Notes under the pieces: generated by a model | Told to the model about the DNA's origin: nothing | The model's database searches: none | The model's input: only the letters and a program-made list of their open reading frames with translations | Assembly (NCBI GenBank): GCA_030407315.1 | Contig: JALQPE010002294.1 | Location: forward strand, 1-64,000 | Reading direction: 5' to 3' | Origin: Asparagopsis taxiformis | Taxonomy: Eukaryota; Rhodophyta; Florideophyceae; Bonnemaisoniales; Bonnemaisoniaceae | DNA length: 64,000 nucleotides | In this document: in pieces, positions 30,851-39,502 of the stretch | Position numbering within the stretch: the first letter of the stretch is position 1 | How the letters are laid out: each line of letters opens with the position of its first letter | Program-made: the position numbers and the translations under genes

Positions 30851-32932
30851 ATGATATGGCAGGGCAGAGTGAATGCTGAAATTTTAATCCTTCCATCAGC
30901 AAACTACGTCAACTCAATCTCGATCCTGAAATCACAAAAAATGGTGAAACCAGTTGATTGTCGCCAAGTTGTCGGAAACAGGGTTCTCGCCCCTGCCAGA
31001 CAACTGACATCTATCTCCAAATGTCGCAGGATGTATGGCGCCGGATGGAAGACAAAGATGATATCCGGAACTGTCATTCGAGTCATTAAGGAGAGAGGCA
31101 ACAAGCGAATGATGACATCTATCGAGGCTGAGTGGGAGCTGGCTGATGGTAACAAGGTGACATCCCTGCGTCTCTGCAGTGTGAAGGCACCTGCAGGTGA
31201 TGAAGAAGACCGTGTGACCGAAGGAGGAGATCAAGCTCAAGACACCGGGAGTGACGGGAATGAGGCCGAAAAATCAGATGCAGTCACGCCGCAAGAGCGT
31301 GACTTGAGTACGAGTGTTAATACTCAGCCATGTGACACTGGGTCAACCGATGAGCCGGTTGTCATATGCAATGACGTGGAATGGATTGTATCTGATGTAT
31401 CTATGCAAATGAATGGTTGGCGCCCCAATCGGTCGTGGAGGGTGATTGGGCCATTGGATGAGATAATATCTGAGGGGCACGGCCCATCAGATATGACACC
31501 ATATGACTATTTCCAGTGGATGTTTCCGATGGGATTTTTAAGTACTATCGTGTCATACTCCAATTACGAGCTGGAAAAGCGGAATCTCAAATCCACCTCG
31601 CTGGGAGAGATTTTGAAGTATTTTGGAGTCATTGTACTCATGTCACGATTTGAGTTCAGTGGTAGGCGCTCTCTCTGGAGTAGTCAATCTGGGACTAAAT
31701 ACATCCCCACACCAATGCTCGGGCACATCATGTCACGCAAACGGTTTGAAGAGCTGAGGCAATACGTGACATACTCCAAGGTTCGTGACGAAACTGACCG
31801 GTGGGGTGTCATATCTGAGTTTATCACCGCCATCAATGACCACAGAAGCTCTCAGGTATTCCCTTCCGATTCGATATGTGTCGATGAGAGTATGTCAAGG
31901 TGGTACGGTCTGGGAGGTGACTGGATCGACATCGGACTCCCACATTACGTCGCGATGGACCGTAAGCCTGAGAATGGATGTGAGCTGAAAACTGCATCAT
32001 GTGGCAATAGTGGCATCATTCTCAGGATGGATGTTGTGATGTCAGCTGAGGAGACACGTGGAAAAGCATTCGAGTCCGAAACGACGCATGGTGCTGCCGT
32101 CACATTAAGGCTCGTCGAACCATGGTTTTATACTCATCGCCTCGTGTGTGCCGATTCATACTTTTCCTCTGTTGAAACGGCAGAAATACTCTTCAAGCAT
32201 GGGCTACGTTTCACTGGTGTCGTCAAGAATGCTACAAAGGGATACCCGCTCCAGCATTTGTCCCACTTGGAAGTCACTGGAAAGGGTGAACACGTGTCTA
32301 TGGTTGCTAAAGATAGAGATGGTCCGGATCTGATGGCAGTGATGTGGATCGACCGTGACAGAAGGTACTTTATTAGTACAGCCGGTACTACTCAGCCTGG
32401 GACGCCAATATTCCGAGAGCGTTATCGAAGCAAGAATAGCAGGACATGGAAGGAGGAAATTGAGATTCAGATCCCGCAAGTATGTGAAACATATTATGCG
32501 ACGTGTTCGCAGGTGGACCGTCACAACCGATGTCGCCAAGATGACCTTATGCTGGAGAAGAAATTTGAGGTCAAAGAATGGTCGGCACGTGTCAACACGT
32601 CACTTTTGGCCATATGCGTCGTGGATGCCTGGAAGCTGTACTGTGGAGCCATGCATAACAGGGGCAGGATGACACCTCATCAGTTCTATACCCAATTGGC
32701 TGAAGGACTGATTGAAAACTCCATGGATGCAATTGGATTACGTCAGCGACAATCAGATGCACCTGATGTGGAAGAGATGGAGAGCGGTAGTGGCATTGGA
32801 ACTCATTTGACGCCGACTACTCGCACTCGCAGGACTTCCAATGGTAGGGATAGCAATGCTATCTATCAAGGTCGTTGCGATATTTGCAAGGGAACGAAGA
32901 AGTCGAAGTTCGTATGCTCCACTTGCAAATGA
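30851..32932 (+). CDS. PiggyBac-like transposase
   Basis: A 693-codon intact frame of the DDE_Tnp_1_7 (piggyBac) family. Landmarks: SDMTPYDYFQWMFP and YFGVIVLMSRFE; catalytic Asp 345 in CVDESMSRWYG, Asp 435 in CADSYFSS and probably Asp 556 in VDRHNRC. A C-terminal cysteine-rich domain, CDICKGTKKSKFVCSTCK, fits the end-binding finger of piggyBac transposases. Translation could start at 30851, or better at 30941 (AAAAATGG, MVKPVDCRQ). The protein would bind the short inverted ends and move the element by cut and paste. The absence of any break suggests recent activity. The N-terminal 180 residues are acidic and poorly conserved, as in other piggyBac proteins. Confidence 0.92.
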   Translation: MIWQGRVNAEILILPSANYVNSISILKSQKMVKPVDCRQVVGNRVLAPARQLTSISKCRRMYGAGWKTKMISGTVIRVIKERGNKRMMTSIEAEWELADGNKVTSLRLCSVKAPAGDEEDRVTEGGDQAQDTGSDGNEAEKSDAVTPQERDLSTSVNTQPCDTGSTDEPVVICNDVEWIVSDVSMQMNGWRPNRSWRVIGPLDEIISEGHGPSDMTPYDYFQWMFPMGFLSTIVSYSNYELEKRNLKSTSLGEILKYFGVIVLMSRFEFSGRRSLWSSQSGTKYIPTPMLGHIMSRKRFEELRQYVTYSKVRDETDRWGVISEFITAINDHRSSQVFPSDSICVDESMSRWYGLGGDWIDIGLPHYVAMDRKPENGCELKTASCGNSGIILRMDVVMSAEETRGKAFESETTHGAAVTLRLVEPWFYTHRLVCADSYFSSVETAEILFKHGLRFTGVVKNATKGYPLQHLSHLEVTGKGEHVSMVAKDRDGPDLMAVMWIDRDRRYFISTAGTTQPGTPIFRERYRSKNSRTWKEEIEIQIPQVCETYYATCSQVDRHNRCRQDDLMLEKKFEVKEWSARVNTSLLAICVVDAWKLYCGAMHNRGRMTPHQFYTQLAEGLIENSMDAIGLRQRQSDAPDVEEMESGSGIGTHLTPTTRTRRTSNGRDSNAIYQGRCDICKGTKKSKFVCSTCK

Positions 32933-33299
32933 CTATACCGAAAGTATGTATTTATCTGTCACCATCAGACAGGTCGTGATTGCTTTAAAAAGCATGTCGA
33001 GATGTGTCACGATCTTTCCTACGAAGGTCCTTTTTACTAAGTATGCTCTCTCTATGGGTGCTTTAAACGCCCTTTAGTCACGCATTGATATCCAAAATAG
33101 AAAAATGAGATACTCCTTTAGCCCCCTCCGATTCTGACTGGCGTTCTCGACTTGCTCAGTAAACTTCTGCTTATGGCGGAATTCCCCTTTATGAAATGTC
33201 ACCTTATACTGTCTCATGTTCAAGTGGGCGCGTAAGCATCCTAAAGCAGAAGTTGCAACTAAGAATCGGCGAGTTCTCCGAAGAGAATTTTCGAGCTGC

Positions 33300-33382
33300 C
33301 CAAGCAACTCAGCGAGGAGTCGAACCTCCGCCCTCTAGCTTTCCCGAGAGGTGCCAACCACTCAGCCATGTGAGGACATGTG
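33300..33382 (-). tRNA. tRNA-Ser-like sequence, probably a pseudogene
   Basis: On the minus strand, TGGCTGAGTGGTTGGCACC matches a D arm / A box of class II (Ser/Leu) tRNAs, and GGAGGTTCGACTCC matches a T arm / B box. Between them a CCTCT/AGAGG stem could be the anticodon stem. The acceptor halves pair at only about four positions and the anticodon loop is the wrong size, so a working tRNA is unlikely. It lies in the 3' non-coding part of the piggyBac-type element. Confidence 0.35.
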
Positions 33383-33550
33383 TCCGAAAGGCAAGCAATG
33401 CTTTATACAATGCAATGCTTGCGTTAGAAGTTTTATAAAAGCGGTATAAAGAGGGAATGCTAAATTCTAATAATTTCTAGTAGATTTTTTTCTGCCTCAT
33501 ATGAGGCCAAGGTTGACCTCATATGAGGAAATTTTAATGTCCGATAGACA

Positions 33551-33977
33551 CTAGTACCTGTGCAGGTGTAACGTCCCCTGTAGTGCAACAGGAATAATGA
33601 AGTCAACCTTCTATGCGGGGGGCCGTAGGCTTTGGTCAGGGACCCGTAGTCTATCCTGAAATGTCCATTAGCATTCACTTTTCCCCATGGCGACCTATGC
33701 ACCAAGCAGATCAACTGGTTCTGAAGAAACAACACGTGGCGGGAAGCCGAGCGAAAATTGCACTACCCGTAGACAATATGGCCCAAAAAAGGGCCTCTGA
33801 GGCTGGTTCCTGCTGTCCATGTTTCGTGATCCGTCAACTATTGATCTACATCAGGTGAGACAGCTGTCGTTCATTTTGTGTTCAGGTCCTGACAGGTGTC
33901 TATCGGATGTAACCAAAATAATTTGCATTGCTCATGCATGAAAAAATGTTATAATGCCGCTGGGAACAATTACTACT
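33551..33977. other. Gap between transposon and Patched-like gene
   Basis: Holds the 3' flank of the Patched-like gene. A partial piggyBac-type end, TGTCTATCGGATGT, occurs at about 33897, so another fragment of that family may have been here. Confidence 0.4.
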
Positions 33978-36782
33978 CTAGCTAGAGCAGCATGACTCAC
34001 TGTCCAGCTCCATGCTGCCAAACTCCTCTTCCAAACGCAGCAGTTTCGCTTCTACTCGTCTTTCAAGCTCGCGCTCCCGTTCAGACCTATCCTTTTCGCT
34101 CGCGTAAATGCTCGAAGGGCCAATTAGAGACAAAACCACAGGGCACAGAACGAGACTGTGCAGGAAACCCAGGGCGATCAAGAACGTCAAGGCTCGGAAC
34201 ATGACCTGGAACACGTACGATTTAGCAAATGCGAGGATAGCGATCGCCAGAAACGTAGAAAATCCCGCATAGAACACTGGTGGGCCCATAGTAACAAGCG
34301 CCTTGATCGCGCGTTCTCGTCGGCTTCCCACTTGTTCTAGGAATGATCGAACAATGTGCACGACGAAATCAACTGCAAAACCGATTGATAGCACAAGTGT
34401 GAATACACTGACTGAATTCAAGTTGATACCAGATAGATTCATCAGTCCCAACATATCCACAACGATCATCCCGACTACCACCATGCACAGCCCCGCTACG
34501 AGAACATCACCAACCAGAACAAAGCACACGAGTGCTACAACTCCAATAGCAACGCTCAATGAGATGGCCATCTCTTTCGGAAGTACATTGTACTGCTCAG
34601 TGAAAGTATCCAGGAATACATATGGGAATGCTGCCGGGAATCCATCATCGTCGTTTCCAAACCCAACAGAATCAGCCGCTTCTCGCACACTTCGCAGTGC
34701 ATCGATTTCATCATTGTTTGTCGCTCTGTGAATGTACTGCGCTCCTATGCGACATCCAATAACATCGTTGCTGCTGCTGATGATGATGTCATTTCTGTAG
34801 CGAGCACCGGAGCCGGAGGATATGAATCTCTCGACCATTTCGGTGAAAACGCCTGAATCTATGAAACTGCCATCCTCAATGCTGTTCGCTTGTCGCATTT
34901 GTGTATACCAACAATCTATCGAACTGCTCTGAAGCCACTCGTTGTTGGCAAGTACTCCATTCGTATCGCACAACTCCAAAAGTCGTTTCTGATTATCAAC
35001 ATCCGACAGGTCTCTTTCTCGAATATAAATATCGGTGGGGGCGCCGAGCTCATAGTATTCATCAATGGCATCTTGGAATTCCCTGATAGCAGACCCATCC
35101 GGATAAAAGAAGGAAAATTGATAGTTGAGGTACAACCTCGAGGTTGCATAGCCACACACACCCAAGGCTGCCATGAACAAAATAAGGATAATGACTCGAA
35201 CAACTCGACCCGTAATGAACGGTCCAAACGTCTCGCCAAAAAATCTACTGAATCCACCTGGCCGCTTCTTGAACCAATTCAGCTCCTTGACCTCCTCTAC
35301 AGGCCGGAAACACGGACAGCAATCGCGACGCTTGCCATCAACCCGGCGCATATCAAGTGTCACAAATGCAGTATAGAACATCAGAGCAAACGCCCACGCG
35401 AAGAACACACCTATGGCAGCCCACAGTGTAAAATATCGCAGTGCTGGTAGCTTGGTAACGGAACTAACGAGAAACACAACAACATTCGTGAAACTTGTGA
35501 CCGTGATTGCGCTTCCCGACGAGCTGATCGCCAGCGCGACCTTGAGACGGGTTGGTTTGTCTGCATGATACTCCTTTCGGTTTATGTCGTCAGCTGCACG
35601 TGTAATATGGAAGCAATCATCGATGCCGATACCGATGACAACCAGCGGAAGAACCTGATGGACTGGGCCATAGAACATACCCAGCGCGGATGAGATACCA
35701 AAACAGGCAGCGAGTGCCAGACCAGGCGTGATAAGTGCCGCGATTGCCAGTAGCATATGTGAGCGGATTGTGTGAAAGTCACCGAGGAAGAGTACGACAT
35801 AGATTGTTAGGAGTGAAAATCCAATCGAGAGGAGAGGAAGGTCGTCTGAAAGCGATCTTGCTAATGCTTGCAGCTGAGTGAATTTGTTTTCGACAAACCA
35901 TTTGATCGATGTTGTCTGCAGAAGGGGTGTTGTTTCAAGAAGTGTTTCCACCCACTGTTCCTCAAGATCTTGGGCCTCCTTGTCTACAACAGATCCACCT
36001 TCCTGAATCCCGTTATTTTCTACAAGCTGAATATAGCGCATGGCCGATACAGAGAACGAATCACCAGAGCCGGAGACCCCTCCGAAAGTCTCCTCAGCAT
36101 TGAACGGTGACAAATCAAAAGTCCCATTCGGTTGATTCTCCAGGATGTTTCGCACAGTAGCATCATCCATGCTCTGCAAGCCAGCTCTAACAGTGGCAAA
36201 GAAATCCACAGACGTATCATCTGCGCGCACGACTAACCGATGATCGTAGAACAAATTGAAGGCTGAAATGGACCTACACAGCGAGTTTGCATCTCGATCA
36301 GCGGTACGAATGCACCGCTCTGGAAAGGTAATGACTGTACCATCAGCGCCGTTTTCATGGATGGGTGCGGCAGTGACGCGGAAACCCTCCTCGGCGACGT
36401 CCAGCATTTGCAGCATGGCTCGCTTGGTCGCGAGATTGGGGGTGTCGGTGGTGGCAACGAAGAGAATCGATGAGGCGAGGACTGTGCGGCCGTAATGGGC
36501 TTCGACATACTGGCTGTTGTGGACGGCGACGGTTGATTGGGGGATCCATAGCTGGGACGCGCGTGTTTCGGAGTGGAATCGGACGAGGCCTGAGAGGGTG
36601 GCGAGGGTGAATAATAGGGTGATTGGAATTAGTTTGAGGGGATGTGCAGCAACGAACCAGCCGAGCTGGAAGAAGATACGGCGCATGCGCGCGTCGATTC
36701 TGGAAGCGACATTGGATATTGGAGTGGGTGGTACGGGGTACGATGGCTTGTCCAGAATAGATTGTGGAATGTTCGTGGACAT
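33978..36782 (-). CDS. Patched-family membrane protein with sterol-sensing domain
   Basis: A 934-codon intron-free gene. The first transmembrane helix is at about 47-67 (LKLIPITLLFTLATLSGLV), followed by a large lumenal or extracellular loop to about 305. A sterol-sensing-type bundle of five helices follows at about 310-470, with the RND-family motif GIGIDDC (Asp pair at 388-389). After a Cys-rich cytosolic loop (RDCCPCF) come another helix, a second large loop, and a last bundle with GFAVD (Asp 805). The layout and length fit Patched/PTCHD-type proteins of the RND superfamily, which move sterols or other lipids by proton or sodium coupling. The tail is charged and ends in CCSS. It lies between transposons but shows no damage, so it is probably a host gene. 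Substrate unknown. Confidence 0.88.
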   Translation of the reverse strand: MSTNIPQSILDKPSYPVPPTPISNVASRIDARMRRIFFQLGWFVAAHPLKLIPITLLFTLATLSGLVRFHSETRASQLWIPQSTVAVHNSQYVEAHYGRTVLASSILFVATTDTPNLATKRAMLQMLDVAEEGFRVTAAPIHENGADGTVITFPERCIRTADRDANSLCRSISAFNLFYDHRLVVRADDTSVDFFATVRAGLQSMDDATVRNILENQPNGTFDLSPFNAEETFGGVSGSGDSFSVSAMRYIQLVENNGIQEGGSVVDKEAQDLEEQWVETLLETTPLLQTTSIKWFVENKFTQLQALARSLSDDLPLLSIGFSLLTIYVVLFLGDFHTIRSHMLLAIAALITPGLALAACFGISSALGMFYGPVHQVLPLVVIGIGIDDCFHITRAADDINRKEYHADKPTRLKVALAISSSGSAITVTSFTNVVVFLVSSVTKLPALRYFTLWAAIGVFFAWAFALMFYTAFVTLDMRRVDGKRRDCCPCFRPVEEVKELNWFKKRPGGFSRFFGETFGPFITGRVVRVIILILFMAALGVCGYATSRLYLNYQFSFFYPDGSAIREFQDAIDEYYELGAPTDIYIRERDLSDVDNQKRLLELCDTNGVLANNEWLQSSSIDCWYTQMRQANSIEDGSFIDSGVFTEMVERFISSGSGARYRNDIIISSSNDVIGCRIGAQYIHRATNNDEIDALRSVREAADSVGFGNDDDGFPAAFPYVFLDTFTEQYNVLPKEMAISLSVAIGVVALVCFVLVGDVLVAGLCMVVVGMIVVDMLGLMNLSGINLNSVSVFTLVLSIGFAVDFVVHIVRSFLEQVGSRRERAIKALVTMGPPVFYAGFSTFLAIAILAFAKSYVFQVMFRALTFLIALGFLHSLVLCPVVLSLIGPSSIYASEKDRSERERELERRVEAKLLRLEEEFGSMELDSESCCSS

Positions 36783-37078
36783 ACTGTGGGTTGGAGAAAG
36801 ATCAGAGGGTGTGGACGTGTGGGTTGTGGGTCATGTACAGGTTAAGTGTGCGCTAGAGATTGGACGTGCTAGGTCGGTGAAAGAGCTCTGTCGGAAGATA
36901 ACATTTTTTGTACCGTGTCCTGTAGTATCTCAGGGAGTTTTTGCAAAAAGATATACTACGGCAATGTCGCTCAGCTGACAGCTCCTCTGCCAGTGGCGAT
37001 GCCTTTTTTGGATCCGCCCTCCTTCCTCAGGCATATATCCTATTCTAAGCTAGATTATCCTAATCCTCTCTTGCTGCC

Positions 37079-38101
37079 TGTTAGAACAGATAAACCGTTA
37101 CCTTCTTTATTCTGGTGTGTCTATACGTTGCTTCTTAAATATCTCGCCGTGCGTCTGTTGCGCCGGCGGTTTGGACAGCGGTCCATTGTTGGTATCCTGA
37201 CATCGCCCGCTGGCTTTTGGCGACTGTTTGTCTTTGTTGGCATCCTGACACTCCCCTGTCGCCAAGGGGCAGTGGGTTTGTTGTCTGTGTTGTTGGGGGG
37301 GTCCGTTAGACGTAGGTTGGATGTTATTCTCGAGAATGGGCGATTGGTTAGTGGTTTGGTAAATATGTCGGCCAACATTTTGTCCGTTGGTGTATATATA
37401 AGTTTGATGTGGCCTTGGGCTATATTGTCTATAATGTGGTGGAACCTTATGTCGATAAACTTGCGGCGTTTTGTCGGGGCTGTTTGGGATGCCACTTGTA
37501 ATGCTGACTGTGAGTCTGTATACGTCGTGATGCTGTGGTTGTTGGGGATAATGTGGAGTTCTTGTAGAAGTCCTCGCAGCCAGTTGGTTTGGCGGATCGT
37601 GTCTGATAGGGATATGAACTCGGCGTCACATGTGCTTAGGGCTACCAGTGATTGGCGTTGTGATGACCAGTGCACTGGTGCCCCATGGAATGTGTGCACA
37701 GAGCCGGAGATGGATTTTCGCGTTTGTTTGGAATGCTGGAGAGTATGAGCAGGCACAGCTTTTCTTGGTCGTGTTTAAACTTTTGGAAGTCAGTCGGGTC
37801 AGCGGGAGCCGTGGTGCTGGGGTCGAGGTGCTGTGAGAGGTGTAGATCTGTTGCCAGTGCTTCTAGGGTGCGCTTCCAGAAGCGGTGGTTGTCGGCGGAG
37901 AGTTGGGGAAGTCGGGAGTGTTCAGCGGTCATGGTGGTTCGTTTCGTGGCGCGGTGGGTGGGTATTAGCCCATAACCTGTTAGAACAGATAAACCGTTAC
38001 CTTCTTTATTCTGGTGTGTCTATACGTTGCTTCTTAAATATCTCGCCGTGCGTCTGTTGCGCCGGCGGTTTGGACAGCTGTCCATTGTTGGCATCCTGAC
38101 A
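37079..38101 (-). mobile_element. Miniature copia (deletion derivative) nested in the gypsy LTR
   Basis: Two 124-bp LTRs (37079-37202 and 37978-38101; TGTTAGAACA...CCTGACA) flank about 775 bp. Target repeats are CTGCC (37074-37078) and TTGCC (38102-38106), one mismatch. On the minus strand the 5' LTR is followed by GGTTATGGGC, matching the initiator tRNA-Met anticodon arm. Next is a Gag start (PQLSADNHRFWKRTLEALA), then a jump straight into RNase H (KSISGSVHTFHGAPVHWSSQRQ ... MLADIFTKPLTNRPF). A large internal deletion removed the rest of gag, protease, integrase and RT. It depends on a relative to move. Confidence 0.88.
37121..37932 (-). pseudogene. Gag start and RNase H end of the miniature copia
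   Basis: 37642-37932 begins with a copia Gag N terminus (to about FKHDQEKLCLLILSS). 37121-37756 carries nearly all of a copia RNase H: STCDAEFISLSDTIRQTNWL, TDSQSALQVA, RRKFIDIRFHHIID and the terminal MLADIFTKPL. The deletion junction is near 37735-37760, and the two parts are in different frames. No functional protein expected. Confidence 0.8.
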
Positions 38102-38390
38102 TTGCCCGCGCGCACACGTACCTTGGGCGCTCCGTACCTTCAGCACGGTTGTACCTTCCGTACTGTCGATCTCTCCGATCGATAGCAGCAACTGTAATCT
38201 AGCATTGCTGTGCAATACCGTTGCACTAATGAATATCCCGTAATATTTCCAGGGAATGACCCCTTGGCTCTCCACGGCGCAGTAGCCACATTTTGCCTGT
38301 ACGAAGTGGTGTCCACGTGGCTATACCCCTTCCCGCCAATACGTCAGCAGCGCTACAGAGCCCCATGAAGGCGTGGTCACTATCTCGCCT

Positions 38391-38654
38391 TCAATTGTAT
38401 TGCAATGCGCTTTTGGCCTTCTCCTTCAGGCGACGCCGACCCGGACTATCCAGAAATTGCTGTAGCATGTCCAAGACGTCCTCGGCGATTTGGTGGAGCG
38501 GCTCCCAAGTGAGGTCAGGAACATCCGGGAGGCCATCCCATTCTACTTGAACCTCGAATCCTCTCGCGGTCTCTCGCAAGTCTCTCAAAACGGCAACGTC
38601 TTGATATGTAGTTTCAGAATGTTCAGCATACTTTAAAAGCTCATCATCTGGCAC
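38391..38654 (-). pseudogene. Gypsy-1 chromodomain at the end of Pol
   Basis: 87 codons containing VQVEWDGLPDVPDLTWEPLHQI, a chromodomain-like beta-strand and helix pattern. In chromoviruses this domain follows integrase and steers insertion to chosen chromatin. Here it is one frame out of register with the integrase frame (288 codons ending at 38633); a single shift near 38655 would fuse them. Confidence 0.75.
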
Positions 38655-39499
38655 CTTTCCATCAAGATCCGCCGATAGAGAAGCAAGCGACGCGCGTGTA
38701 CTGTCTCAGTCTCCTTTGTTATGATATTTTCCACCTCGTAAACAAGCGGAGACTTAGCACGAACGACTCTCCGCGGTCCTCGCCACCCGAACTGTAGCTT
38801 GTGACCCTTCTTCTGCGCCTGCCGCACCAGTACAAAACTTCCTTCGATAAAATTGATTGGCTTCACATTGCACTTGGTATTGTGTGCGATCATCTGCCTA
38901 GCACGTTCCTTAGTGATTGTCTCACTGACATCCTTGTGCATCTCTTCCAATACACTCTGCAGCCTATCTATGCATAATAACTGACGCAGTTCCAACTCCT
39001 CGACACTGTCAATATGTGGAAACGCAGAAACAGGCAACGCGCGCATCAGCGGTCTTGAGGGAATCATTCCAGTGAATACTTCTATTGGTGTGCGGTGCAC
39101 TCTGGGATCCTCCTTCCTTCTAGAACCCAGTCTTTTCAGAGGTGCATGGTTGATAATGCTCTGGATACAGTCCAGCACGGCCGGCCAGTCACGAGGTGCT
39201 AGTCTCCATTCGGACAGTAATGCCTTGCATGACCTTAAAACCTCTCTGCAAATGCGTTCCACAGACCCGTTCGCCCATGGAGAATATGCAGTCGTGTAGT
39301 GGTGTTTGAACTTGAATTCTTTTTGTAATGAGGCCAGTAGTTGATTTTTGAAATGTGATCCTTGATCACTGACACACCAATCCATAGTCCCGAAACACGC
39401 TACCCAGCGAGATATAGCTTGTGCAGCTGTATCACTCGTTGCTTTTTCAGATGGCCATAGCCATACGTAGGAAGACAAGTCATCGCGGAGGATGAGCAC
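38633..39499 (-). pseudogene. Gypsy-1 integrase core
   Basis: Continues the Pol frame after a single in-frame TAA at 39503-39505. Contains the second catalytic Asp in CVSDQGSHFKNQLL and Glu in SPWANGSVERICREV; the first Asp (VHMDYLYMG) is just upstream of the stop. The C-terminal module HKLQFGWRGPRRVVRAKSP follows. Only the stop and the later frameshift separate this from a whole Pol. Confidence 0.85.
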
Positions 39500-39502
39500 G
39501 TA

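Larger units (their letters stand above)
30738..33550 (+). mobile_element. PiggyBac-type DNA transposon, complete
   Basis: 2813 bp bounded by the inverted ends TGTCTATCGGACA / TGTCCGATAGACA and flanked on both sides by CTAG (30734-30737 and 33551-33554). Subterminal palindromes of the form CCTCATATGAGG occur once at the left (as CCCCATATGAGG, about 30757) and twice at the right (about 33495 and 33518). The single large gene is intact. A non-autonomous relative with the same ends is at 47268-52320. Confidence 0.9.
36921..38357 (-). repeat. Gypsy-1 3' LTR, interrupted by a copia
   Basis: The same 409-bp sequence as 43155-43563, split after CTCTTGCTGCC (37078) and resumed at CCGCGCGCACACG (about 38105). 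The break is the copia insertion at 37079-38101. Confidence 0.9.

Noticed and set aside
34890..35450. 186-codon plus-strand frame opposite the Patched-like gene
   Set aside because: Antisense shadow; the minus-strand frame has clear membrane helices and RND motifs.
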